Positions 18,814 through 29,534 of a stretch of 64,000 nt of DNA are shown here, piece by piece. The stretch is from Lachnospiraceae bacterium. Its GTDB lineage: Bacteria > Bacillota > Clostridia > Lachnospirales > Lachnospiraceae. Below the pieces are notes generated by a model. It made no database searches. It saw only the letters and a program-made list of their open reading frames with translations, and was not told where the DNA came from. The stretch's first letter is position 1. The number at the start of each line of letters is the position of its first letter. The stretch covers positions 62,001 through 126,000 of the forward strand of contig NBBL01000003.1 of the NCBI GenBank assembly GCA_002892395.1, given 5' to 3'. Position numbers and translations under genes: made by a program.

Positions 18814-18842
18814 CCGGATTCTCCTTTGAAACGGTCGCTACC

Positions 18843-18851
18843 AGTATAGCA
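18843..18851 (-). promoter_or_regulatory. Extended -10 promoter element for the cdaA cluster
   Basis: The minus strand reads TGCTATACT about 30 bp before the start of the first gene. The -35 region (near TTCCCT) is poor. Confidence 0.5.
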
Positions 18852-18900
18852 CAAAGCCTTTTTAAAGGGAACTGCCCCGCCTTCGGGACGAAGAAAAAAG

Positions 18901-18941
18901 AAAAGGGACAGCACCTGCTTCCCCGGGACACTGTGCCTTTT
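18901..18941 (-). terminator. Hairpin between the cdaA cluster and the symporter gene
   Basis: Arms AAAAGGGACAG (18901-18911) and CTGTGCCTTTT (18931-18941) pair with one mismatch. On the minus strand the hairpin is followed by a T-rich run (18888-18900), so it could stop antisense transcription from the symporter side before it enters the cdaA cluster. Confidence 0.4.
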
Positions 18942-18976
18942 GCAAGGACATATGACCGTTCCACAAGAACTTTTCA

Positions 18977-19005
18977 TTGACTCTCCGGGTTCTGCATGCT
19001 ACGAT
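18977..19005 (+). promoter_or_regulatory. Promoter of the alanine/sodium symporter gene
   Basis: TTGACT (18977-18982), a 17-bp spacer and TACGAT (19000-19005). The predicted leader is about 27 nt, which leaves no space for a glycine riboswitch between promoter and gene. Confidence 0.6.
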
Positions 19006-19038
19006 GTCCCAGAGCTTCAAACCAAAGGGGGAAGAATT

Positions 19039-20412
19039 ATGAACGCAATCAGCGAAACCTTAAATCCCATGGTCAATGCGGTGAACGGCATTCTGTGGGA
19101 CAAAAATTTACTGCTCTTTTTATTGGTAGGCACCGGCATCTTTTACAGCCTTCGCACCCGATTTGTGCAGCTCCGCAGATTTCGCGCCGCATGGAACCGG
19201 GTTTTCGCGAACTTTTCGCTGAACGGCGACAAAGCAGGCAAAGACGGAATGAGTTCCTTTCAGGCACTCACCACTGCCATCGCCGCTCAGGTGGGAACCG
19301 GAAACATTGCCGGCTGTGCAACCGCCCTCTATTCCGGTGGTCCCGGCGCCATTTTCTGGATGTGGATCTCCGCCTTCTTCGGAATGGCCACCATGTACGG
19401 AGAGGCGGTTCTGGCGCAAAAGACCAGAGTCCGCGACGAATACGGGCACCTGAGCGGAGGGCCTGTCCGCTACATCCGCACAGCCTTCAAGGGACCCTTT
19501 GGCATATTTCTCGGTGCTTTTTTCTCGGTAGCCATCACCCTGGCGCTGGGCTTCATGGGGAACATGGTGCAGTCCAATTCCATCAGTGATGCCTTTTTCA
19601 CTGCCTTCGGCATTCCGAAGGTTGCTGTCGGCGTCCTCTGTGCCTTCATCGCAGGATTTATTTTTATCGGCGGCATTTCCCGCATCGCATCCTTCACGGA
19701 AAAAATCGTGCCTGTCATGGCTCTGCTCTACTTAATCGGCGGAATTGCAGTGCTTGTCATCAACTACCGCAATCTTCCTGCAGCCGTCGCTTCCATCTTT
19801 ATCTGCGCCTTTCATCCCCAGGCTGTATTCGGCGCTGCCTCCGGGCTCACTGTCCGGGCTGCCATGCGCTACGGTGTGGCCCGGGGTCTGTTTTCCAACG
19901 AAGCCGGCATGGGATCCACGCCCCACGCCCACGCACTGGCAAAGGTCAGCGATCCCCGGGAGCAGGGCGAAACCGCAATGGTGGGCGTCTTTATCGACAC
20001 CTTCATCGTTCTGAACATGACTGCCCTTGTCATTCTTTCTTCCGGTCTTCTGGAGCCGGGGAGCTCCCTCACCGGTACGGCACTGGCGCAGGCAGCCTTT
20101 TCCAGCGGCCTCGGCAGACTGGGAAGCGGCTTTGTCGCAATCTGCCTCCTGTTCTTTGCCTTTTCCACTATCATCAGCTGGTATTTCTTCGGGGAAACCA
20201 ATGTCAAAGCGCTGTTCGGCGCCGGAGCTGTCAAGATCTACGCCTGCATTGTGGTGCTCTGCATTCTGGTCGGCTCCATGCTGAAGGTGGAGCTGGTTTG
20301 GAATATGTCCGATATGTTTAACGGTCTCATGGTGATCCCGAATCTCCTGGCTGTCCTCGCCCTGCACCATGTGGCAGCCGATGCGGCCACGGAACGAACC
20401 GAAACGGACTGA
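19039..20412 (+). CDS. Alanine/glycine:cation symporter (AGCS family)
   Basis: A 457-residue transporter with about 10-11 membrane helices. Family signatures include [18 protein letters not shown] near residue 80, [15 protein letters not shown] near 290 and the final [15 protein letters not shown] proteins import alanine or glycine with Na+ or H+. The start at 19039 has GGGGGAAG seven bases upstream. It appears to be a single gene, followed by upp with its own promoter. Confidence 0.93.
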   Translation: MNAISETLNPMVNAVNGILWDKNLLLFLLVGTGIFYSLRTRFVQLRRFRAAWNRVFANFSLNGDKAGKDGMSSFQALTTAIAAQVGTGNIAGCATALYSGGPGAIFWMWISAFFGMATMYGEAVLAQKTRVRDEYGHLSGGPVRYIRTAFKGPFGIFLGAFFSVAITLALGFMGNMVQSNSISDAFFTAFGIPKVAVGVLCAFIAGFIFIGGISRIASFTEKIVPVMALLYLIGGIAVLVINYRNLPAAVASIFICAFHPQAVFGAASGLTVRAAMRYGVARGLFSNEAGMGSTPHAHALAKVSDPREQGETAMVGVFIDTFIVLNMTALVILSSGLLEPGSSLTGTALAQAAFSSGLGRLGSGFVAICLLFFAFSTIISWYFFGETNVKALFGAGAVKIYACIVVLCILVGSMLKVELVWNMSDMFNGLMVIPNLLAVLALHHVAADAATERTETD

Positions 20413-20467
20413 GTTTCTGACTGCGGTGATTGGCGGGCTTCTTCTCCCATTCACCGGCTTCTTTCCG

Positions 20468-20496
20468 TTGTATTCCATCTCCCAACGTGATAAAAT
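20468..20496 (+). promoter_or_regulatory. Promoter of upp
   Basis: TTGTAT (20468-20473), a 17-bp spacer and TAAAAT (20491-20496), about 50 bp before the upp start codon. Confidence 0.55.
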
Positions 20497-20548
20497 CAGA
20501 TGGATTTCAAAACAAGATGGCATAAATGCAAGCAGGGAAAGGACAGAT

Positions 20549-21178
20549 ATGGGAGCAGTATATATTAATGAGCATCCGTTGGTTCAGCACAAAATTACGC
20601 GTCTTCGCGACAAAACCACAGGTACCAATGAATTTCGAAGCCTCGTGGAAGAAATCGCAATGCTGATGGGGTATGAAGCGCTGCGAGACCTGGAGACAGA
20701 GCAGGTGGATGTGGAGACGCCTCTGGAGGTCACTCCCTCCCCCGTCATTGCCGGGCGAAAGCTGGCAATCGTCCCGATTCTTCGGGCCGGTCTGGGGATG
20801 GTCAGCGGAATTCTCGCCCTGGTGCCCACTGCAAAGGTGGGGCACATCGGGTTGTACCGCGACCCGGATACCCATCAGCCCATCGAGTACTACTGCAAGC
20901 TTCCTACGCCCATCGAAGAGCGCATGATTGTCGTAACGGATCCCATGCTTGCCACCGGCGGCTCTGCCTGCGACGCGCTGAAGCTCATCAAGGATCACGG
21001 CGGCAAAAAGATCAAATTCATGTGTATCATCGCTGCGCCGGAGGGCCTGGAACGCCTTAAGCAGGAACATCCGGATGTCCAGATTTATGTCGGCCATCTG
21101 GATCGCCAGCTGAACGATCACGCCTATATCCTTCCGGGACTGGGAGACGCCGGGGACCGGATATTCGGAACCAGATAA
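20549..21178 (+). CDS. upp: Uracil phosphoribosyltransferase
   Basis: A 209-residue PRTase that salvages uracil to UMP using PRPP. It shows [12 protein letters not shown] near residue 80, the PRPP loop [12 protein letters not shown] near 130 and the uracil-binding ending [15 protein letters not shown]. The start at 20549 is preceded by GGAAAGGA. Length is normal. A strong hairpin follows 60 bp downstream. Confidence 0.97.
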   Translation: MGAVYINEHPLVQHKITRLRDKTTGTNEFRSLVEEIAMLMGYEALRDLETEQVDVETPLEVTPSPVIAGRKLAIVPILRAGLGMVSGILALVPTAKVGHIGLYRDPDTHQPIEYYCKLPTPIEERMIVVTDPMLATGGSACDALKLIKDHGGKKIKFMCIIAAPEGLERLKQEHPDVQIYVGHLDRQLNDHAYILPGLGDAGDRIFGTR

Positions 21179-21238
21179 ACCATCCGAAGGCAAAAACAGA
21201 ACCCGGCGGACCCTCCGTCTCTTTCCCCAATTGCCTGA

Positions 21239-21283
21239 GTAAGAAAGCGGGAGAACCTTTTTAAGGTTCTCCCGCTTTCTTAC
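21239..21283. terminator. Perfect 21-bp hairpin between convergent upp and AEC genes
   Basis: Arms 21239-21259 and 21263-21283 are exact reverse complements with a 3-base loop (TTT). It lies between two converging genes and probably terminates both, although no clean T-run follows on either side. The right arm is also the first unit of a degenerate tandem repeat. Confidence 0.65.
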
Positions 21284-21365
21284 GTTCTCCCGTTTTCTAA
21301 GGTTCTCCTGCTTTTTCAGGTCCCCCGCTCTCTAAGGTTCCTCTGCTTTTTCAGGTCCCCCGCTT
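21263..21365. repeat. Degenerate tandem repeat next to the upp hairpin
   Basis: About five or six diverged units of 15-21 bp, each close to AGGTTCTCCCGCTTTCT, run from the hairpin right arm to the AEC stop codon. The last two pairs form a 34-35 bp higher-order unit (21298-21332 and 21333-21366). Confidence 0.6.
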
Positions 21366-22307
21366 CTAAAACAGTCCGATCATCTGCATGATCAGGATCC
21401 AGCCAAACAAGGTGATCACAGAGCAGATCGTTGTCAGCACCACCAGCTCCCCGGCAAGCTGCCCGTCCGCCCCCATTCCCTGAGACATGGGAAATGTGGC
21501 TGTTGCCACCGGCGTGGCAAAGAGCGTAAAGATTACGAAGCTCTCCATCCCGGTAAAGCCCATGTGCTGTGCTGCAAACAGCATGACAGCCGGGATCAGG
21601 ATCAGCTTAATCAGAATCACCTTGGAAAGAAGTTTAAGATGACTGCGCAAGGAGGCAAACTGAAGGGTTCCCCCCAGAACAAACAGTGCCAGCGGCGTGG
21701 TGGCTTGGGAAAACTGGCGGATCGCCGCCATCAGAACCGCGGGAACACGGATACAGAGCAGTCGGAACAAAAGCCCGAGTAAAACTCCCTTCACCAGGGG
21801 ATTGTTCAGAACATGCAGCAAAAGGGTGGTCATCTTGCTGCGCTCCCTTCCCCCGTACGCCTCCAGAAGCAAAACCGCAGCAAGATTATAAAGCGGAACA
21901 ATCATCACAACCAACGCCGTTGCCAACCCCACCGGTCCGTCCCCAAACAGATTGCGGGTCAGGGGAATGGCAAACAGCAGGATATTGCTTCGGTACACTC
22001 CCTGAACCAACACGGGGATCTGCCTTCTGTCCTTCGTAAGAATGGGTACGAAGCAGATTCCGAACAAAAGAACCAGAAGTACGCTGCCCACCGAACATAC
22101 CGCAAAAAACCTGCCGAGGTGCATCCCTGCGTCCATGGAATAGATATTGTCGAACATCATGAGTGGAAAAAAAACCTTGAAAATAAAGCCATTCAAGCTT
22201 CTCAAAAAATCCATCGAAGCCGCCCCGCAGCGCCGACTCCCGTATCCAAACGCCATATATAGGATAAAAGGCAAAACTGCATTCAATGAAATCAGAAACT
22301 GTTCCAA
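21366..22307 (-). CDS. AEC family (auxin efflux carrier-like) transporter
   Basis: A 313-residue permease with about ten membrane helices in two halves, with the family features FGDGPVGLATALVV in the middle and FATPVATATFPMSQGMG near the end. Bacterial members move malate, malonate or other small anions; the substrate is not predictable. The best start is an unusual TTG at 22307, preceded at six bases by AGGGGGA; no ATG is placed well. Upstream lies a 15-bp tandem repeat. Confidence 0.85.
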   Translation of the reverse strand: MEQFLISLNAVLPFILYMAFGYGSRRCGAASMDFLRSLNGFIFKVFFPLMMFDNIYSMDAGMHLGRFFAVCSVGSVLLVLLFGICFVPILTKDRRQIPVLVQGVYRSNILLFAIPLTRNLFGDGPVGLATALVVMIVPLYNLAAVLLLEAYGGRERSKMTTLLLHVLNNPLVKGVLLGLLFRLLCIRVPAVLMAAIRQFSQATTPLALFVLGGTLQFASLRSHLKLLSKVILIKLILIPAVMLFAAQHMGFTGMESFVIFTLFATPVATATFPMSQGMGADGQLAGELVVLTTICSVITLFGWILIMQMIGLF

Positions 22308-22332
22308 CCGAAATCCCCCTGTATTCCCGTGC

Positions 22333-22392
22333 TTCTCTCGTCCGTGCTTCCCTCGTCCGCGGTTCTCTCGTCCGCGGTTCTCTCGTCTGCGG
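22333..22392. repeat. 15-bp tandem repeat, four copies
   Basis: Four adjacent copies (22333-22347, 22348-22362, 22363-22377, 22378-22392) of a unit close to TTCTCTCGTCCGCGG, with few substitutions. It lies in the 279-bp gap between the enolase stop and the AEC start, so it is in the leader or promoter area of the AEC gene. I see no gene in this gap. Confidence 0.85.
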
Positions 22393-22586
22393 CTTTTCCC
22401 GCATTCCGTCGGGAATGCGCCGGATGTCCCGCTGCACCGACGGCCACGCCAAGCCGAGACAGGAAAGGGAGCCGCAGCAAAGCATCTATGCCGCGGCTCT
22501 CCCTCCGTTCTTCCCTCCTGTGCTGCCGGCTCAACCCTTCACCGGGCCGCCGTATGTGTGTTTCCTGCCGGCAGAAGCCCCCGGGC

Positions 22587-24553
<1,967 letters not shown>

Positions 24554-24672
24554 TCGTTCCCCCGTCAGAAAGCAAAGGGAGGACCCGCACTTGCAGTCCT
24601 CCGGTGTATTGCCCTTTCGATTCCCCCGGTGCTTCTGCCGCACCGCCTCCTCGAACTGTCACCCGGCCGCTT

Positions 24673-26907
24673 TCATCCTTCGGCCGTACTGCTGCAGCCC
24701 GACGAACGCTTCGGCTTCGATACATGAAGCACCCGGTCTCTGATCTCCTGTGTTCTTCCCTGATTCCAGTACTGTGTGCCGATGTAGCCGCAGGTTCTCC
24801 TGGCCACAAACATCCGCTCCTGATCCCGGTTTCCGCAGTTCGGGCATTCCCAGACCAGCTTTCCCGCCTCATTTTCCCGGATTTTCATCTCGCCGTCATA
24901 CCCGCACACCTGACAATAGTCGCTCTTTGTATTCAGCTCCGCGTACATGATATTCTCATAGATATACCGCATGATGGCGAGAACGGCCGGAATATTGTTC
25001 TGCAGATTCGGAACCTCCACGTAGCTGATGGCGCCGCCCGGAGAAAGCTTCTGAAATTCCGCTTCAAAGGACAGCTTCTGGAACGCATCGATTTGCTCCG
25101 TCACATGGACGTGGTAACTGTTGGTGATGTAATTTTTGTCCGTGACGCCCGGAATGATGCCAAAGCGCTTCTGCAGCGCCTTTGCAAATTTATACGTTGT
25201 GGATTCCATCGGTGTGCCGTAGAGAGAATAGCTGATGTTTTCCTCTGCTCTCCACGCCGTGCACTTGTCGTTCAGATGCTGCATGACCTTTAAGGCAAAC
25301 GGCTTCGCCTCCGGATCTGTGTGGCTCTTTCCCGTCATCCGCATACACATCTCATAGAGTCCGGCATATCCCAGGGAGATGGTGGAGTAATTGTTGTACA
25401 GAAGCTTATCAATGGTCTCTCCCTTTTTCAGTCTTGCCAGCGCTCCGTGCTGCCAGAGAATCGGCGCCACATCGGAGACGGTCCCCTTGAGACGTTCATG
25501 TCTGCACCGCAGCGCCTTGTGGCAGAGATCCAGCCTCTCATCCAGAATGCGCCAGAATTTGTCCATGTCCCCGCCAGAGGAGCATGCCACATCCACCAGA
25601 TTCAGGGTCACCACCCCCTGATTGAAGCGCCCATAGTATTTATGCGCCCCGTTTTCTCCCAGCCCCTCCGTGTCCGGAGTCAGGAAGGAGCGGCATCCCA
25701 TGCAGGGATACACATCTCCGTTTTTATATTCCTTCATCTTCTTCGCAGAAATATAGTCCGGAACCATGCGCTTGGCGGTGCATTCTGCCGCCAGCTCCGT
25801 GAGCTCCCAGTACGGGGAATCCTCTGTCACATTGTCTTCGTCCAAAACATAAATCAGCTTTGGGAACGCCGGGGTAATCCACACCCCCTTTTCATTCTTC
25901 ACACCGCGCATTCTCTGCTTCAGAACCTCGCGGATAATGGCTGCAAGATCCTCTCTCGTCTGCCCCGCAGGAACCTCGTCCAGATACATGTACATCGTCA
26001 CAAACGGAGCTTGCCCGTTACAGGTCATGAGCGTAATCAGCTGATATTGAATGGTCTGGATGCCGCTTCGAATCTCCTCCGCCAGACGTTTCTCCACAAT
26101 TTTCGAGACAATGGTCTCCTCTGCGCTCTCGCCGCAGGCCTCCCGCTCCTCCAGCACCGCTTTCCGAATCTTTTGCCTGCTGATGTCCACAAAGGGAGCA
26201 AGGTGAGCGAGGGTAAAGGACTGTCCCCCGTACTGATTCGATGCCACCTGCGCCACGATCTGCGTTGTCACGTTGCAGGCAGTAAAGAAGCTGTGGGGCT
26301 TCTCGATCATGGTCTCGCTGATCACGGTTCCGTTCTGCAGCATATCCTCCAAGTTGATGAGATCACAGTTGTGCTCCCGCTGTGCATAGTAATCGGAATC
26401 GTGGAAATGGATCAGTCCCTGCTCGTGGGCCGAAACAATGTCCTCCGGGAGGAGAATACGCCTGGTCAGATCCTTTGACACCTCTCCCGCCATGTAATCC
26501 CGCTGGGTGGAGTTGATAACCGGATTCTTGTTGGAATTTTCCTGTTTGACCTCCTCATTCGCCTGATCGATCAGAGACAGAATCCCCTCGTCCGTCGTGT
26601 TGGCCTTGCGCGCCAGATTTCTCCTGTAGCGGTAGCGAATGTATTTCTGCGCCACCTCAAAGCCCCGCATTTCCATGATCCCGGTTTCCACCATCTCCTG
26701 AATGTCCTCTACATTCACGGCGTGCGTGATGCCTGAGATCTCGGCGGCAATGTTGTCTGCAATCGCCTGAATCTGATAGACATTCATCCGATGAATGGGT
26801 TCCACCTCCCGGTTCGCCGCCTCAATGGCATTGACAATCTTGGTGAGATCAAACGGAACCTCCTGCCCGTTTCGCTTGATCACATTGGTTTTTACCATCG
26901 TTTTCAT
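24673..26907 (-). CDS. nrdD: Anaerobic (class III) ribonucleoside-triphosphate reductase
   Basis: A 744-residue glycyl-radical enzyme reducing NTPs to dNTPs without oxygen. An ATP-cone (VIKRNGQEVPFDLTKIVNAI) forms the N-terminus. Near the C-terminus are the zinc cysteines CQVCGYDGE and CPNCGNRD and then the glycyl radical site RTCGYIGTQYWNQGR. A Ser/Lys-rich 20-residue tail follows. I place the start at 26907 (MKTMVKTN), preceded by GGGGAGAAGAG; MVKTN three codons later is possible. Putative NrdR-type sites lie upstream. Confidence 0.97.
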   Translation of the reverse strand: MKTMVKTNVIKRNGQEVPFDLTKIVNAIEAANREVEPIHRMNVYQIQAIADNIAAEISGITHAVNVEDIQEMVETGIMEMRGFEVAQKYIRYRYRRNLARKANTTDEGILSLIDQANEEVKQENSNKNPVINSTQRDYMAGEVSKDLTRRILLPEDIVSAHEQGLIHFHDSDYYAQREHNCDLINLEDMLQNGTVISETMIEKPHSFFTACNVTTQIVAQVASNQYGGQSFTLAHLAPFVDISRQKIRKAVLEEREACGESAEETIVSKIVEKRLAEEIRSGIQTIQYQLITLMTCNGQAPFVTMYMYLDEVPAGQTREDLAAIIREVLKQRMRGVKNEKGVWITPAFPKLIYVLDEDNVTEDSPYWELTELAAECTAKRMVPDYISAKKMKEYKNGDVYPCMGCRSFLTPDTEGLGENGAHKYYGRFNQGVVTLNLVDVACSSGGDMDKFWRILDERLDLCHKALRCRHERLKGTVSDVAPILWQHGALARLKKGETIDKLLYNNYSTISLGYAGLYEMCMRMTGKSHTDPEAKPFALKVMQHLNDKCTAWRAEENISYSLYGTPMESTTYKFAKALQKRFGIIPGVTDKNYITNSYHVHVTEQIDAFQKLSFEAEFQKLSPGGAISYVEVPNLQNNIPAVLAIMRYIYENIMYAELNTKSDYCQVCGYDGEMKIRENEAGKLVWECPNCGNRDQERMFVARRTCGYIGTQYWNQGRTQEIRDRVLHVSKPKRSSGCSSTAEG

Positions 26908-26951
26908 CTCTCTTCTCCCCGCTGAACCACTGCGGCTTGAGGCCTGCAGTA

Positions 26952-26999
26952 CCACGAAATATTGTTCTCTCTATTTTGTAGCTGCCATATATGGCAGCT
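26952..26999 (-). promoter_or_regulatory. Candidate NrdR-box pair upstream of nrdD
   Basis: A site resembling the NrdR box (CCACGAAATATTGTTC, 26952-26967; 11 of 16 positions agree with the consensus ACACWATATATWGTGT as I remember it) and a perfect 20-bp palindrome (26980-26999, core CCATATATGG) have centres 30 bp apart, close to three helical turns. They sit 45-92 bp upstream of nrdD. NrdR controls ribonucleotide reductases through paired boxes. The palindrome flanks do not match NrdR well, so another repressor is possible. Confidence 0.4.
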
Positions 27000-27119
27000 G
27001 TTCGCTGTCCTCCTAGCATACAACGCTTATCAACAAATGGAAATAGGCAATTATCGCCAAATTTCACCTTGCTTTTCCTCTATTTCCACCATATGTAGTA
27101 TTTTATTTTGCTTTTCTCT

Positions 27120-28676
27120 CTATATCTGTGCCCTCTCCCGGGAGGGGGCAGCGGCCTCCGGGCGGCGATTTTCCTCCGCTTCTTCCCGGTTCTCCATAGG
27201 AAGCTCAAACCAGAAGATGACGCCGTCTGCGCTGTTTTCCGCGCCGTAGGGCATCCCATGGGCCTCCATCACAGCCCGAACGATGGAGAGCCCGATCCCG
27301 CTGCCGCCGTAGACTCTGGAATGCGCCTTGTCCACCTTGTAAAATTTGTCCCACACATGGGGGAGGCTTTCCTCCGGGATGTTCTCGCCCCGATTGTAGA
27401 CCTCCACCCGCACCCGCTCTCCGGACGGCTTCATGGAGACCCGCACCGTGCTCTTCGGCTCCCCATGGTTCAGAGCATTGCTCACGTAGTTCGTGATCAC
27501 CTCCTCCATCTTAAATTCATCGGCGTACACCAAAATTTCCCCGTCCTCCGATCCGAAGCCGTTCTCCAACAGGATCCGGAGCTGCTTTTTGTTCGCCATC
27601 CCCTGAACCGAATGCAAAACACCCTGTACCAGCTCCGTCAGATTGAAGCAGGTCCGCTCCGGCTCCTGTGCGCCGCTTTCAAGACCGGACAGCATCAAAA
27701 GCTGCCTCACCAGCGCGTTCATCTTTCCCGCTTCATCCGTGATTACTTCCAGATAATACCGCCGGTTTTCCGGGTCGCTGCACAGACCGTCCGAAAGGCC
27801 CTCCGCGTAGCCCTGAATCAGTGCAATCGGCGTCTTCAGCTCGTGGGAGACATTGGCGATAAACTCCTTCCGCTGCTCATCAATCTCAATTTTTCTTCGG
27901 ATGTCCTCCCTGAGCCGTTCATTGGCTTCCTTCAGCTCCGAAATCGTCTCCTCCAGCTTGTCCGCCATGGCATTCATGTTGCTGCCAAGAACCCCGATTT
28001 CATCCTGACTGCTGCCGCTGTAGCGCTCTGAAAAATCAAGTCCGCCCATTTTCCGGGACAGAGAAGCAAGCCTCCGGATCGGAAGGGTCACCTGACGTGT
28101 CATGAAGAAGATCAGAAACAGCCCCAGAATCAGCCCGACGCTTCCCACGTACCAAAGAAAACGGTTGGCAAGCAGCACGCTCTCCTTTAAATTTGCCAGG
28201 GGCGTGGTCATCAGAACAATCGTGCGATTGTCCCCGCAGTAGCCGAAGCAATCAATATTCGCGGAGCCGTCCTCCTCCTTGGTGCTGATGACGGTGTAGT
28301 TGTCCGTCCGCTTCAAAATAGATGCCTGATCCCGAACGCTTTTGTTGAACAGATACCTTTGCACCCTGCGAAACAGGTACCCGCCTCCCCGCTCTGTTGA
28401 TCGGATGGAGCGGGAATCTGCAGAATCCATCAGTGCGATGGCAATGTTGTAAGTGTCGGCATATTCCTGAAGAATATCCTCCAGCCTCCGGCTTTCCACC
28501 CCGCAGTTCATCACCTCTGCATTGATCTGCGCATACGCATGCTCAATGTTTCCGATTTTCTGCCATCGGTAAAAACGCTCCAGCCCCCATGTGTTCATGC
28601 AGAAGATGAGAAGCAGAAGCGCTGCTGTCAGCGCCGCAAACAGCAGCGTGACTCTTGCCCGTATTGAATGTTTCAT
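27120..28676 (-). CDS. Sensor histidine kinase (two-component system)
   Basis: A 518-residue membrane kinase: helix 1 at about 9-27, an extracytoplasmic sensor region of about 140 residues, helix 2 at 173-193, HAMP (195-250), a coiled linker, HisKA with the phosphoacceptor His278 in ANVSHELKTPIAL, and a HATPase domain with N-box NYVSNALNHGEP and GGSGIGLSIV. The start ATG at 28676 follows GGGAGGTG by six bases. It lies 23 bp after the response regulator gene. The signal and regulon cannot be told from the sequence. Confidence 0.94.
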   Translation of the reverse strand: MKHSIRARVTLLFAALTAALLLLIFCMNTWGLERFYRWQKIGNIEHAYAQINAEVMNCGVESRRLEDILQEYADTYNIAIALMDSADSRSIRSTERGGGYLFRRVQRYLFNKSVRDQASILKRTDNYTVISTKEEDGSANIDCFGYCGDNRTIVLMTTPLANLKESVLLANRFLWYVGSVGLILGLFLIFFMTRQVTLPIRRLASLSRKMGGLDFSERYSGSSQDEIGVLGSNMNAMADKLEETISELKEANERLREDIRRKIEIDEQRKEFIANVSHELKTPIALIQGYAEGLSDGLCSDPENRRYYLEVITDEAGKMNALVRQLLMLSGLESGAQEPERTCFNLTELVQGVLHSVQGMANKKQLRILLENGFGSEDGEILVYADEFKMEEVITNYVSNALNHGEPKSTVRVSMKPSGERVRVEVYNRGENIPEESLPHVWDKFYKVDKAHSRVYGGSGIGLSIVRAVMEAHGMPYGAENSADGVIFWFELPMENREEAEENRRPEAAAPSRERAQI

Positions 28677-28699
28677 AAGCTGCACCTCCCGTCCCGGTT

Positions 28700-29398
28700 C
28701 TATGAGGCGCCGTCCTCTTCTTCATCGGGGTCAAATTTGTATCCCATTCCCCAGATTGTCTTGATGCTCGCTCCCTTTTCTCCCATCTTGGCGCGGAGCT
28801 TCTTCACATGGGTGTCTATGGTCCGGGCGTCTCCAAAGTAGTCGTAATTCCAGACCCGGCTCAGGATCCTTTCCCGGGACAAGGCAATCCCCCGGTTCTC
28901 CAGAAAAAAAGCCAGCAGCTCAAATTCCTTGTAGCTGAGCTCCACCGGCTTCCCGTCAATCAGCACCTCATGCGCGGCTCGATCCAGCCGGATCCCGGCG
29001 ACCTCCAGCCGGCTGTTTCCCTCCTCGCCGTGCGTCCTGCGAAGAATGGCCTCCACACGGGCAACCAGAATTTTGGGGCTGAAGGGCTTGGAAATGTACT
29101 CGTCCACTCCCAGCCGGAATCCCTGCAGCTCATCCCGTTCCTCGCCTCGTGCCGTCAGCATAATGATCGGAAGCTTTGAAGACTGCCGAACCTCCTTCAC
29201 CACCTCAAACCCATCCAGCTTCGGCATCATGACATCGAGAATCATCAGGTCGATGTCCGGATTTTCCGTGAACAGGTTCAGTGCCTCCTCCCCGTCTCCC
29301 GCCTCTAAAACGGTATGACCCTTCGCATTTAAAAAATCCCGGACCAGCTTTCTGATCCTGGGCTCGTCATCCACCACCAGTATTTTTGCATGTTCCAT
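28700..29398 (-). CDS. OmpR-family response regulator
   Basis: A 232-residue regulator with a receiver domain (acidic pair in ILVVDDEPRIRK, phospho-Asp in DLMILDVMMPKLDG, Lys in YISKPFSPK) and a C-terminal winged helix (LSYKEFELLAFFLEN...DYFGDARTIDTHVKKLR). It pairs with the kinase downstream. ATG 29398 is chosen because GGAGGTG ends six bases before it; an in-frame GTG nine bases earlier overlaps that site. Related to PhoP/YycF-type regulators but not assignable more closely. Confidence 0.94.
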   Translation of the reverse strand: MEHAKILVVDDEPRIRKLVRDFLNAKGHTVLEAGDGEEALNLFTENPDIDLMILDVMMPKLDGFEVVKEVRQSSKLPIIMLTARGEERDELQGFRLGVDEYISKPFSPKILVARVEAILRRTHGEEGNSRLEVAGIRLDRAAHEVLIDGKPVELSYKEFELLAFFLENRGIALSRERILSRVWNYDYFGDARTIDTHVKKLRAKMGEKGASIKTIWGMGYKFDPDEEEDGAS

Positions 29399-29534
29399 CC
29401 AAAACACCTCCGTTTCCCAGCAGGAAAACCGTTTGGTTTCGGCGCCGACTCATCGAATACAAGAGGGAACCGCATCCCGCAGTCCCCTCCCCTTGACAAA
29501 ATAAACCATTCCCTGCCGCTGCTTGAAAAGACGG

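Noticed and set aside
18840-19038. Glycine riboswitch before the alanine/glycine symporter
   Set aside because: A good promoter leaves only about 27 nt of leader.
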